A stretch of 64,000 nt of DNA from Siniperca chuatsi (Eukaryota > Chordata > Actinopteri > Centrarchiformes > Sinipercidae). Location: assembly GCF_020085105.1 (NCBI RefSeq), contig NC_058055.1, positions 14,075,822-14,139,821 of the forward strand. Reading direction: 5' to 3'. Shown here one piece after another: positions 37,200 through 48,700 of the stretch. Positions within the stretch are counted from its first letter, which is position 1. Each line of letters begins with the position of its first letter. Position numbers and translations under genes: made by a program. The notes beneath the pieces are model-generated. The model did no database searches, was not told the origin of the DNA, and saw only the letters and a list, made by a program, of their open reading frames with translations.

Positions 37200-37790
37200 T
37201 CTGAACAGGTAAGTGGTCAATATCCCTCCACTTCTCAATGCCTAGTATTAGAACAACCCATTGTCCTTCACCCTCCGCGGGTGGTCTCATCCTTCAAGCT
37301 CGGGTCAGTACTGTTCCCAGTACTGCACTCTTCTGGACCGAGATGTCTGGTGTTCTTCCAGGGATCTGCTGTAGCCACTGCTGTAGTCACTGCTCCGAGT
37401 GCTCCAATGACCACGGGTACCACTGTTGCCTTCACCTTCCAGGCCTTCTCCAGCTCTTCTCTGAGCCCTTGGTACTTCTCTAATTTCTCATGTTCCTTTT
37501 TCCTGATGTTGCCATCACTTGGTATCGCCACGTCAACCACAACGGCTTTCCTCTGCTGTTTGTCAACCACCACGATGTCAGGCTGGTTCGCCATTACCAT
37601 TCTGTCAGTCTGGATCTGGAAGTCCCACAGGATCTTGGCTCGGTCATTCTCTACCACCTTTGGAGGTGTTTCCCACTTTGAGCTTGGGGTTTCCAGTCCA
37701 TACTCAGTGCAGATGTTCACTATGCCAGCTACTTGGTTATGGCGCTCCATGTATGCTTTTCCTGCCAGCATCTTACAGCCATCCCCCGTG
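37200..37790 (-). mobile_element. Non-LTR retrotransposon 3' coding fragment
   Basis: A 167-residue open stretch on the minus strand (37771-37268) reads MLAGKAYMERHNQVAGIV, KWETPPKVVENDRAKILWDF, NQPDIVVVDKQQRKAVVVDV, IRKKEHEKLEKYQGLREE and VVPVVIGALGAVT. I recognise this block from the region after the RT domain in a fish LINE family. The PD...D spacing hints at a restriction-like endonuclease fold, but I could not fix the clade. The usual ending after GALGAVT is altered. No RT domain is present. Confidence 0.7.
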
Positions 37791-37810
37791 AATGGCCCGT
37801 GCCCCTACCA

Positions 37811-37893
37811 AACCGAGCTATCCAGCCGTTCCACACTGGATGATGGTCCCCCGTGTGAAAGTCCTGTGACTTAGCAATTGAGCTATCCAGCCA
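37811..37893 (-). repeat. Two tRNA-like A-box copies
   Basis: On the minus strand, GGCTGGATAGCTCAATTGC (37893 down) and GGCTGGATAGCTCGGTTTGG (37829 down) repeat at a spacing of about 65 bases and resemble the D-arm/A-box of a tRNA. No complete cloverleaf was found, so they look like tRNA-derived repeat pieces linked to the LINE fragment and not a functional gene. Confidence 0.4.
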
Positions 37894-38101
<208 letters not shown>

Positions 38102-38565
38102 TAATAATAATTTGGTCTAAATAAACCTGGGTTATTTATTTGTTGGAGATGACAACAACATTGATAGTTTGTTCAAACACTATGATCATATCTTCTCACA
38201 CGACCTCTTGCAGATATGAGAATAATGACTATATGTCTCAGTAGCAAAGGCAGAAGTAGTTATATTGTTATGCTTTGTATGATGTTATGACCTGAAAGCA
38301 ATAGCAGACTTAATGATTTCATGTGCTTTGGTGTGAAAGCCCTGATAGGAAGGAGGTTGGGTGGATGCAAAATGTTAGACTTTTATCTTTCCATAATCAA
38401 CCAGGACCACAATCTTTGCCTAACCTGCCCAACTAATTTAAATTGTCTAAACTTAATCTTATTAACCATAGGGTGGCAGATCAGAAAACACACATATGAC
38501 TCAGTTTTGGCCAGTCATTTTGGTGTAATCTGACAGGCATTACAAGGACAGTAACGCCTATTACT

Positions 38566-38705
38566 GGGGCATCCTGGGGGTTAAAGCACCAACCATAAAT
38601 TGCCATGTCCCTGGTTCATATCCGGCTGTGGACTTTTGTTGCATGTCGTTCCTTTCTCTCTCCCCTCATTTCCTGTCATCTCTCTACTGTGCATAAAGTG
38701 CCCTA
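38566..38705 (+). mobile_element. tRNA-derived teleost SINE
   Basis: GGGGCATCCTGGGGGTTAAAGCACC followed by CTGGTTCATATCC gives decayed A and B boxes. The body GTTGCATGTCGTTCC, CTCTCTCCCC and TTTCCTGTCATCTCTCTACTGT is the typical central part of a widespread fish SINE. The tail is short and degraded. Confidence 0.75.
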
Positions 38706-38934
38706 CAGGCCAATAGCCAATCATAAGAAACTTTACGGTGGCACCAGGGTAGCTAACATACATGCAAACCACGCGCTAGGCTGCAATGAGAAAGAGGGCG
38801 GCTGCTACTCTCTTGCCACGGCTCACCTTTTGACCATGGCAACCACAAAATCTGCACCATGGAAAATGATACAGGAGGTAATTTTACAGATTTTAAAAAT
38901 TAAATTTTAATTTTAAAATGCAAAGTTTATCTGA

Positions 38935-39146
38935 AGCTAATATGAGGTTTTAGCAGTCTAAGTAAGACAAATCAAGTATTTTTGGAACACAATTCCCTTT
39001 TTGTGTTACTATCCCTCCACTGCAGCTCAGCTAGGAAACACTGTCCAGGGAAGCACAAAGAGGGAATTTTGTATTAAAAAGACAGTAACTTTGGAAGATA
39101 CCCACTTGATTTGTCTAACTCAGACTGCTGAAGCCTCATAATAGCT
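38935..39146. mobile_element. MITE-like inverted-repeat element
   Basis: Arms at 38935-38977 and 39104-39146 are inverted copies (about 38 of 43 bases equal) around a 126-bp interior without coding potential. Weaker complementarity continues outward on both sides, so the true ends may lie farther out. Confidence 0.65.
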
Positions 39147-40591
39147 TTTGGTGAAGTTTAGACCTTATTTTTGCACAGAGCAAGGAATGGAACAAGGATT
39201 TCTGATTTCACTAGGAAAGGATCTTTTAATGGCTAGTATAAACAGGGATGCAAACGCTGTTTCAATGTTCATATGTTAATGTTTAGCTTTCTTTAATTAT
39301 GTCACCCCAAGCAACCAAGGACTGTGCAATCCAGTTTATTGGCATACAGCATAAAATGTAATGTAGAGACTGATACAATGTGTAATTCTTGGCAGTGGTG
39401 TCAATCACTTATGGTTATTATACATATGTTTCAGAATCTAGCTTAAATGTATTTACTTATGATAAAATGCTACTGATTACAACTTTAATGGGACAAAGGT
39501 AAAGCGCCGGTCTCTATGAAAGGACTATATATTTTGAAAGAAAAATATTTCCAGGTTTTTTCATGCCAAGAATTGACAGTTACTGAGAGTGCCCTGTTAT
39601 TTATGTGTCTTTTTATGTAGCTATTCTGGATGTCTGCAACAGTTAGGTCCAAAATGCCTGAGGCCAAACATAAATCCATAGAGGGAAGTAGACCATGGTC
39701 AGCTATTGTAAAACTGTCAACAAATGCTGCAGACCTCTGACTGCTGAGTTCACTTCAGAACTCATCTCCGTCAGCAGAAAGCAGGGCATTAAATTATCTT
39801 TCCTGAGAGGGGAATACAGAGAGGGAAATAATTATTTAAGCAGATGGCGCATTAGCTCATAAGTGCAATAGATTATAAAGCTAATGACCATTATCATAAC
39901 TTTGACGTGGAAAATCTTCTGTGGGTGACATTTACATAAAAATATGCCCACAGGGAAAAAATGACATTACTAATATCCCACTTATAGCGTTCCCTTTTTA
40001 CTTTCTTTGCCTTTAACTTTTATCTTCAGTCATAATATGACTGAAAAGCAGATTCACGTGTGCTTAGGCAAGTACACTTATTCAAGAAAGTATTACCTCT
40101 CGAGGCTTGGCCATTGCCTACAGCATGGAAAACAAATGAAGTTTTTTTTCCCTCCTTCACACCTTTCTATGAGACATCTGTCTGTGTCTGATTATGACAC
40201 ATCAAAACAGTGAAAGATCTTTCGTGTCCTCTGATGATTTGATGTTTTCCTTGTCTTTCACAATAAATTGAACGTTTCCATGTGGCCCTTGACCTCTAAA
40301 TGTCACACATAGAGTTTCCTTTTCTGTTTATATCCTCTGCATTGATTACATCCTCTGCACAGAAAGGTACACTTTTGTTCCTCTGTTGCTCAATGTGGGG
40401 AGTTCAAGAGGCAGTTTGTTTGCATCAGAGGAAATTGCTCAACTGCACAAAGCTTGTTGAATATTGAAGATGGCATAGTTTTCATTCTTGCAGACACAGT
40501 AATGGACGATAGCTTTTATTGGCTTTTTCATGTGGCATATTAAATTATGAACAGTTTGAAACAAGAACAACAGTCCTAATATGATGTCTGC
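39147..40591. other. trat1 3' flank, no gene seen
   Basis: AT-rich sequence. AATAAA on the minus strand at 40520-40515, about 70 bases past the trat1 stop, is its likely polyadenylation signal. Nothing else was recognised. Confidence 0.4.
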
Positions 40592-43500
40592 CTAATCTTG
40601 TTGGACACTATCATTGCTAAAGCTGCTGATGAAATGATCTGTGCCACTCTGAATAGCCTCTACCTCTGAAAGCTGTGTACATATACTCCCATTGCTACAA
40701 TCTTGTCTATCTTTTCTTTCCTCACTCTCTTGCACTCCTTTCCATTCTCTACTTCCGCCATCCTCTCGCCTTCTTATTCCTTCCCAACCCACATTCTCCC
40801 TCTCCATGTTTATGCCCCTATCTCTTTCCATCTCCTCTGTCTCTTGGGCTATCTGTTGACTGTTCAGGTAGATGCTACTGTGTGAAACCATGGTGCTGGT
40901 GTCTCTGGAAGGAAGGTGAGCATCCATGTCTGCTTCCATCTCCAAGAAAGCATTCATAGGGGGTGTGAGGTGGACTGGCAGCTGATCTTGCAGTTTGTTT
41001 CGTCCCTGAGTGTGGCCTCGCTGATGGCGATGCTTCTTCTTGTATTTATTTGCCACCTTCAGATCCAGTGAGGCATAATTCAGGTCAGGCTCTAAAGACT
41101 GGTTTTCAGACGATGGAGACATAATGGGTTGGGAAAATGTTTTTTTAGGTGTTTACATGAATAAACAAAAACGTTGCAGCACTACGCACCAATGTTAATA
41201 CATATTCTAGGTGTTATCTTGTGGCTGTGTGTTCTCATGTATTTCTATAAATCTAGTTTATTTTTAGAACCTTATGTGCTTAATTGTGTTCATTGGTTCA
41301 CAGTTTCATTGACCACAGTGTCTATGGTGTCAGCTGCCTTCCGTTTTGAAACCAAATCTGCTGGGTTAAACTGGTCTGCATGTGTATTTTTACACGAAAT
41401 GCACGTCATCATACATATATTTAGCTTCAATGTGAATGTAACAACAAATATATTAGAATAAAAGCATTCACAAAATGTATTAAAGCGATTGGTTTAGAAT
41501 ATGACTATACTTTGTAAACAACTCACAAACCCATTTTTTGCTCGTTACAAAATATTATATAAAGCTAATGAGCATTATCATAACTTTGACTAATCCTCCG
41601 TACTGCAGATGCAAAGCTTTAGAGAGGTTTAACAATTTCATTATCCGAGCATGCATTCCAGGCAAAAACACATGTGCAATCAGGTATAATCAGTAAAAAT
41701 GAATAACATCAAGCAGGTGAAAAATTAACCCTGCACCGCAGCGCACAAAAGCATGTTAAAGTTTTTCTCTTTTTTTTTCACTCTGCGATAATGCTGTCAG
41801 TCCCTATGCACGCTATTAAATGTAAGATGAAATAATATACATTATACAGTACGTTACAACATCACATAAGGTAAAAAATGAAAACCACGTGGAAGCTGTG
41901 TAAGAACTACTTCAATGAGCGATATTGTACTGCTGATACCCGCTAATCTGAATTTACAGTCACAGCAATTACCTTTATACGATCTGTTGTTTGTTGCATG
42001 GTCATCATCTCATAGCAAACTTCTACAGAACAAGAACAAGTGAAACACATGATTTGGTCAATTGTTTTACATTCTACTAACTACAGTAGGTTGACATTAA
42101 TCACATAATTAAAAAGGAGAAGAATCTAGATTTTTTTAAAGGCTCATCTACTGACTAAATTACTAAAAACAAAGCAGCTAAAGATTGGAAATATAAAAAC
42201 AGTGGGTGAAAAGGAAATCTATACAGTTTTATCTAAATGCATTTATTTATGTATTTATCTAAAGTGTAACCTGCATGGAATTGATCCAAACGAACTTTCA
42301 GCTTGTTTATACACACTTTGAACATTTTTAAAACTTGGCCATATGGCATTTGCAAAAAATGCACTGTCTACAAATACCAAAAAAGGAAACAATCATCTTG
42401 TAATTATTATTAAAAAAAAGTTGTCACTCATACAAGAATAATTTTGTGACAGACTGAGTTATATACTGCCATTCCAAGAAAAATGCAATTATCTGTGCTT
42501 ACCGCTTCTGTCGGTGCTGATGTTGCCATAGATTGGATTTTCCTGCTGCTCATGATGATTGTTGTGATTTTCCTGCTGCTCATGATGATTGAGGTTATAA
42601 AAATAATGCCCTTCATCCTGTGACGGCCTTCAACAAGATATGGAGGAACAATTTCACAGGTTATTTCTACAGTAAGATATTATTTGTAGATAAGAAATAA
42701 AATGGATGTATTGGAATACCTATTATTACTTGTTACAAATTAAGATGTATTGGACTAAATAATAATGGCGCTGACATGCACCCATGTTTTGACCTCATTA
42801 AAAAATAAATAAAAAGCATACCTTTCTCTGTCATAAATGTGTGGGTTGCAGCACTCATCTGTGTCTGTATGAAGAACATATTTAGCAATTTATAGTATGA
42901 TGCTCCGTTGTCCTTGTAAAAGCTGAGAGATTTAGAATTTAAAAAAACAATATGTGAAAAAAATGTACTATACAGATATCCATACCTTTGCACAAAATGG
43001 CTCTTCGTCTAATGCAGAAGATGACATTGAGACACAATGAGATGAACAAGGCCAGAGATAACAGCACCAGACCTGTAAGTTCAATCTTACAATCTAAAAG
43101 GCAAACACAAACTGACTATTAACACCTCAAACCTTTAAACTTCTGTGGGAATCAAAAAATGATGAGTTTTCAGTGTCAGAGTCAGTGTGTAGACTTTTAG
43201 ACTTTTTATCAGCTTTTACTTGGAATTTCCCTCTGTACATCTCAATGACAAACAGAAGATATGAAACTTTTGTAAAATGTGTCATCACTTTTACACTGGT
43301 GACAAACAAACATGCAATCCAATGCGTCAACAATACTGGACAATCCCTGACCTTTAAGATGGGAAATTGGAGGAAAAACAGAGAAAGTTGCAGCCATTAA
43401 ACAATGTTATGGCCATTTAAAAAATATTACAAATGTACTGTGAGCTATTTGGAACATCTAAGGATGTTTTTTCAACAACAACAAAAAATAGTCTAGAGAC

Positions 43501-44038
43501 TTAATGGTGATTTGTAAAAAAACAAAAACAAAACATTATTTTCTCTAAGAAATATGTATTGTACCAGTTTCAACTAAATAATTCTGACAAACTTCACAGG
43601 AAATTCTTTTTTCCTATTGTAACCACAGTTTCATTGTAAATTTATCTTAAAACTGGTGGAAAGTGTTACAAGTGTTTCAGAAATCAAGTGTGCTGCACAT
43701 GGTATGATAAACGTACGTACTGTGACATCAACAAAACAAAGTTGTGTGTGGATACTAAACTACAATAAATAGAGAAATATACCATTACATACATAAATTA
43801 TGATTATCAACTCATTGTAATCCTCCAATCTTTACTTTTAACTATGGTTCTACCATATTCTGTGACATGCTGATTTAGCTTTTCCCGTATTTGTGTAAAA
43901 GAAAAGATTTGCAGAATTATACTAAGGGATACAATCTTTACACGGATACGTACAGTGTAGCAATATTAGATACAAGTTTGAAAATCTAAATGTAATTTTA
44001 GAAGTTCCAAACGTTGTTCTGATCCTACCTGTGACCAT
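40592..44038 (-). CDS. trat1: T-cell receptor-associated transmembrane adaptor (TRIM)
   Basis: Six exons join in frame to 278 residues: 44038-44029, 43093-42986, 42858-42822, 42627-42503, 42022-41973 and 41098-40592. There is no signal peptide. A very short outer segment (MVTDCKIE) carries one Cys, which in mammalian TRIM makes the disulphide dimer. One membrane helix (about 9-31) ends in CIRRR. The cytoplasmic tail has tyrosines in IYDRE, HYFYNLN, PIYGNI (Y85, Grb2-type YxN), VCYEMM (Y97, YxxM for PI3K p85, where human TRIM has YEQM), LNYASLDL (Y118, as human CYASLDH) and SIYLNS. A basic KKKHRHQ follows Y118. The tail is longer than human (186 residues). The TRAT1 call rests on the order of YGN, CYExM and YASLD motifs. 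Related adaptors SIT and LAX lack this order. Confidence 0.85.
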
Positions 44039-44806
44039 ATTCCAACCGTCCTGAACAAAACGGGTTGCCTTTCTGACACGACTGCTCTCAAGCTACAGGG
44101 CATCACAGTGTTCAGTCAGTGAGGTGCGCTACACTGTAGTCTATTTTTACCTTGCCTTAGTTACCTCTCTCTCATCACAGCGCTTTGAAAACTGGCTGCT
44201 ATTCAGTTACAAACAGGAAACAATGTAACCTCATTCTGAGGCACCCACTCTCAATACCATTGTGAGATACAATACGATTTCAAACAGATCACCGTATTAC
44301 TATCTAAAGATGACAATGGTTTATAAACCTCCGTTAGCAACTTAAATATTAATTGAAAACTTTCTAAAATTTTAAATGTCAACACAGAAACAAACAAACA
44401 AACAAAAAAACATTTCACCCTAAAAATCCAGAAACTCTTCGCTCAATTTATTTGTCAGCTAAGAATTTCAGAACATTTTGGAAATTCAAAAAAATTCAAA
44501 TTAACCCCTAATCCTAGCCCGAATTTACTAAACCTGATTCTGTACTTAACCCTAAAACCAAGTCTTAACACTTGTGCCACAAATAACAAGCACACATGTA
44601 GATCTGGTTCGAGTACAGTACAACAGACCTTTATTTATTATATGGATTGTCTGTGTGCACGGGCCTTCAGCGCTGTTGGTATCAAGAATATATATCTTGC
44701 ATACGCACAAGACATTGTGGTTTTGCTACTGTTGGTCGGAAAATCAGAAGAAAAAAATGTTGTGAAAGGTTTATCAGGTACATCTAAATGCGCGCGCGCG
44801 TGTGCG

Positions 44807-44837
<31 letters not shown>

Positions 44838-45747
44838 ATGTGTGTGTGGATGAAAAAAATGTTACTGAGAAACCAGATTAAGCAGAGCGGACTTAATTTG
44901 TTCTGCAAACAAAATTATCAAAGAAATAATCAACACACAGGACTAAAAAAAATATGAATAAAACCAGTAAATACTCAAAAATATGCAATATTGTTAACAA
45001 TTCCAACACCCATTTCCTATGTGTGTGTTTGTGTATGATGGCACTCAGTGGTTGTATACTGTATTTGTTAGCCATTTAGCCCATGTGGTTTGTGGCTTAA
45101 GCCCCACTTTGTAAACTCTGTGGTATGTGGACAACACTGGTCTTTGATACAGTTTGAGTCGTCACTCAATTTGCAACATCAGCGCTTAAACAGCTACATT
45201 AGAGGAAGTCATTGAAGGAAATTCTAAATCACAGCTGAAAGCCAGAATTACAGCAGATCTTTAAAGGGCATAGAAAGTAAATCAGCCACATGGTTCCAAC
45301 AGTTTTGTTTCTATGCAAAAACAATGTCATTAGAAAGGCACAGTGAATAAATAATATTGTAATAATGTCATAAAAGACAACACAAATAACAAAAGCACCT
45401 GCAGTGTAAAAGTTCAGTCTATTCAGAGTCAAATTACATCAGCTTTTATTTTCAAATGTTAGAAACTTTATCATGCATTGTATTACATTTAATACAAAAA
45501 ATAAAACCACAAAAACATTTTATACACAGTAGCATATAACCCACCTCACCCACCCCAGATATACACACATGCCAAATTTGTACAGTTGCTTACGACGATG
45601 TGTTGTAACTGCAGTTCGAAACTGACCACAACTAAAAGTAAGACATTGTGTAATTCTGCACATACCCAAGACAGGATACAGCTTACACTATATCCCCACA
45701 ATTACTGCATGCAATTTATCAACTGCCATTGTGCAATATATTAGGGA
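44039..45747. other. Spacer between trat1 and cd96, no gene seen
   Basis: This 1.7-kb spacer holds the presumed trat1 promoter next to 44.04-44.3 kb. AATAAA on the minus strand at 45450-45445 is a likely cd96 polyadenylation signal about 300 bases past its stop. A GT array lies between. Confidence 0.4.
44788..44850. repeat. CG/GT microsatellite
   Basis: A short CG dinucleotide run continues into GT repeats with TATG interruptions. Confidence 0.85.
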
Positions 45748-48700
45748 TTATATATTAATACACTTTTGTTTCATATCTGTGAGTTCTGTTACTGAGTTAC
45801 ACCTTGAAGTGGGGAAAGGCTTGCAGTATCTTGCAGCTGTATACTTGATTGGAGGAGGAGGGGGTTTGAATGGAGGCGGTAGATCCATCCTACAGAAAGA
45901 GCACAAATATTGACTGGTGGCATTGCTAGAAAGTTAGCGTGCAGATATTATAGGTCATAATGCATCTATTGGAAATCAAGAGAGATATCAATATTTTCAT
46001 GTCTTTCAGGGTCACCCAGTGCATGACCCTGAAAAAGTGCTGGCAGGTCTAGAGGATGCTTGAATGGATAGGTAACAGGTTTTACCTCTGCTTTATAATT
46101 TTTCTCCTGCAGAGAATGCCAGCCACAGCGATCAATACCAGCAATGGAGCGATGATTAACACCAACCACAGATGACTCCGTGCACCATCAGTATCTAAGA
46201 AGCAGATTCAGAGAAGGGAAAAGTGTCATTTTGGAGGACAGCAACAGCTAAATACGTGTTTCTAAGATATTGATCAGCTTGCTCTGGTGAAACCCAGCAG
46301 ACTCCAACACATATTGATAATAGGCTAAATGTAAAGCTACAATGTGAAATGTTTTGCCTTGAGGCAGAAAAGTGTGTCTTGGCGTCCTCCCCCTCAGCTG
46401 GTCAGACTCCAACCCTAGAAGTGGACACTTCTTTTAACAAGATTTCTACCTTGAAAAGGCAATCTAGCCTGAGGCTAAGAAAAACAGGAATCTGTCAAGC
46501 CTCCGCATGTGATGAAGATGCAGATGGTGAAGGCAAAGAAATTGTGGCTAATATGCATCTGTAGCTTTTAAGGGGTCTTGCCTGTTGAGCATTGAGCTCT
46601 GTTGTCTGTAGTTACAGGTACAGTTTTAAGTGTTTAATTTCTGGCACTGCAGCTGAACGCCTCACCTTGGCAGCTACAAACAAAGCTAACCACATTGTTG
46701 GCAATCTGCAGAGCAAATGATGTGCGCAAAATAATCTGCGAGCACACTAAAAAGCCAGTTTCAGGCAAACAAAAGGGATGTTGGATGATTCAGGGTCTCA
46801 GACAAAGACTGGAAATGCATAATATTACCCATTGCTGATCAAATATTTTTTATTTATTTAAACTGTAGCAACACTTGTAATAGTAATATTAAGTAATTAT
46901 TACCTTTATTCTCAATGTCTGTTGTATTTCCAGCTGCACCAGGGTTGTCAGAGTTTTCCGTAATGCTTCGCATGGACACATTCCCCATCTCCTGTGTTGA
47001 TCTGAACACCTTACTACCATAACTCAATGTTGTGGATAGATTGCTGGCCACTGATTGGTCAGAGAAAGTGGATGTGTTTAAACTGTGAGTTTTGTTTATC
47101 TCCTGATCACTGGAGTTGTTTAAGTGATAGGGGTCAGTGTGTGTGGCAGGGGATGATGTGATGCTGATATGTGTATAATTTGTAAAAGAGGTTATACGCT
47201 CTCCAGCTGTGACTGTAACATTGCTGAGGTTTGGATCATCTGTTACATCAGTGCCCGTACTCATGGTCCAAGTTACATTGGTGTTAACTGTTGAAAGCCC
47301 AGTGGTCGGTGATGTGGTAAGGCTGATGTCTGTTGATCCAATCAAACCCTCCTCAGTTCCACTAGACTGGGGTGACACTGTCACAGGATCTGAAAGTAGC
47401 CAAACAAGGAAGTCTACAATAAACATGCTGTCAGCAACAGTGTACTGTACTGGTTTGATGCTGTCATTGCAGTATCAAAAATATACTTTCTTGGAGCTCC
47501 ACAGTGCTTATTTGTTAGAAAAGAAATACCTGACATGGAAAACTGTGGACATGGATTAACAAAATGTAACCTATCCATCACATAGGAATCTGTTTGTATG
47601 CGTTGGCAACATTCAAGTTAATGGTATAGTTCCCCATGTTAGAAAATAAGCTTAAGAGCTTTCTTGCCAAGAGTTAAATAAGAAAGTCAATGCCACTCAT
47701 ATCTGTACAGTAAAAATATAGCAGGAGCCAGCAGCCAGTTAGCTTAGCTTAGCATACAGACTGGAAACAGGGGCAAATAGCTAGCCTGGCTTTATCCAAA
47801 GGTAACAAAATCTGCAAACCAGCAACTCTAAAGGTCACTAATTAACATGTTACATCTAGTTTTTTTAAATCAGAACAACCAGAAATGTGAAACCAACAAG
47901 TTGTGGTTTTACAGAGAGTTATTTCCTGGAATCTCTCTCTCTCTCTCTCTCTCTCTCAAAACCTAACACGCAGCGGCGGATGGCCACCCACCATTGAGTC
48001 TGGTTCTGTCCAAGGTAAAAAAAGGAAGGAAGGAAGTTAAAAGAAGGAAGTTTTCCCTTGCCACTGTTGCCAAATTCTTGCTCATGGTGGGATTTGTTGG
48101 GTCTCTGTAATTAATATTATAAATAGTACGGTCTAGACCTGCTCTATAGTAAAAGTGCAATGAGATAACTTCTGTTATGAATTGGCACTCTATAAATAAA
48201 ATTGAATTGAATTGAACTATATCTTTACCTTGAGCAGTATTTTCCTGGAGTCTCCGCTGGTTGCCTGGCAACTATTCCAGGCTAAGAAATAGTGCTGCAC
48301 ATAACCCCCTGTAAAATGGCAAGTTGTCGTTTTTACAGTTCGGTTTTTGTGCGGATTTCCCAAAATTTTGAACTATTCCTTTAACGTGCTTCGCATTGGA
48401 AAGCTGAATAACTAGTAAGAAGTAAGCACCACAAAACTTAAAGGTACCCAATGCACCGTGATACATCATTCATTAAAACATGGATTGAGTTGGCATTTAT
48501 GAGCACTGGACCATGAAGCCATGGGCACAGATTCCTGAAGTAAAGGTGTGGGCATGAATTGCAAATTCATCGTTATAGTGTATATGTATTCCTAAGTAAT
48601 GAATGCAGTTAATCCACTGTGCGTTAATTATTTCCTATTAATTTCTACCACGCGTACCCACATACATACACCTGGACCAAGCTATCATTAATCTCACCTC

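Noticed and set aside
40675-40959. Plus-strand frame rich in Ser/Pro/Leu
   Set aside because: It is the antisense shadow of the last trat1 exon.
46349-46564. 71-residue frame in a cd96 intron
   Set aside because: No family features, no splice logic with the cd96 exons, and the wrong strand for that gene.
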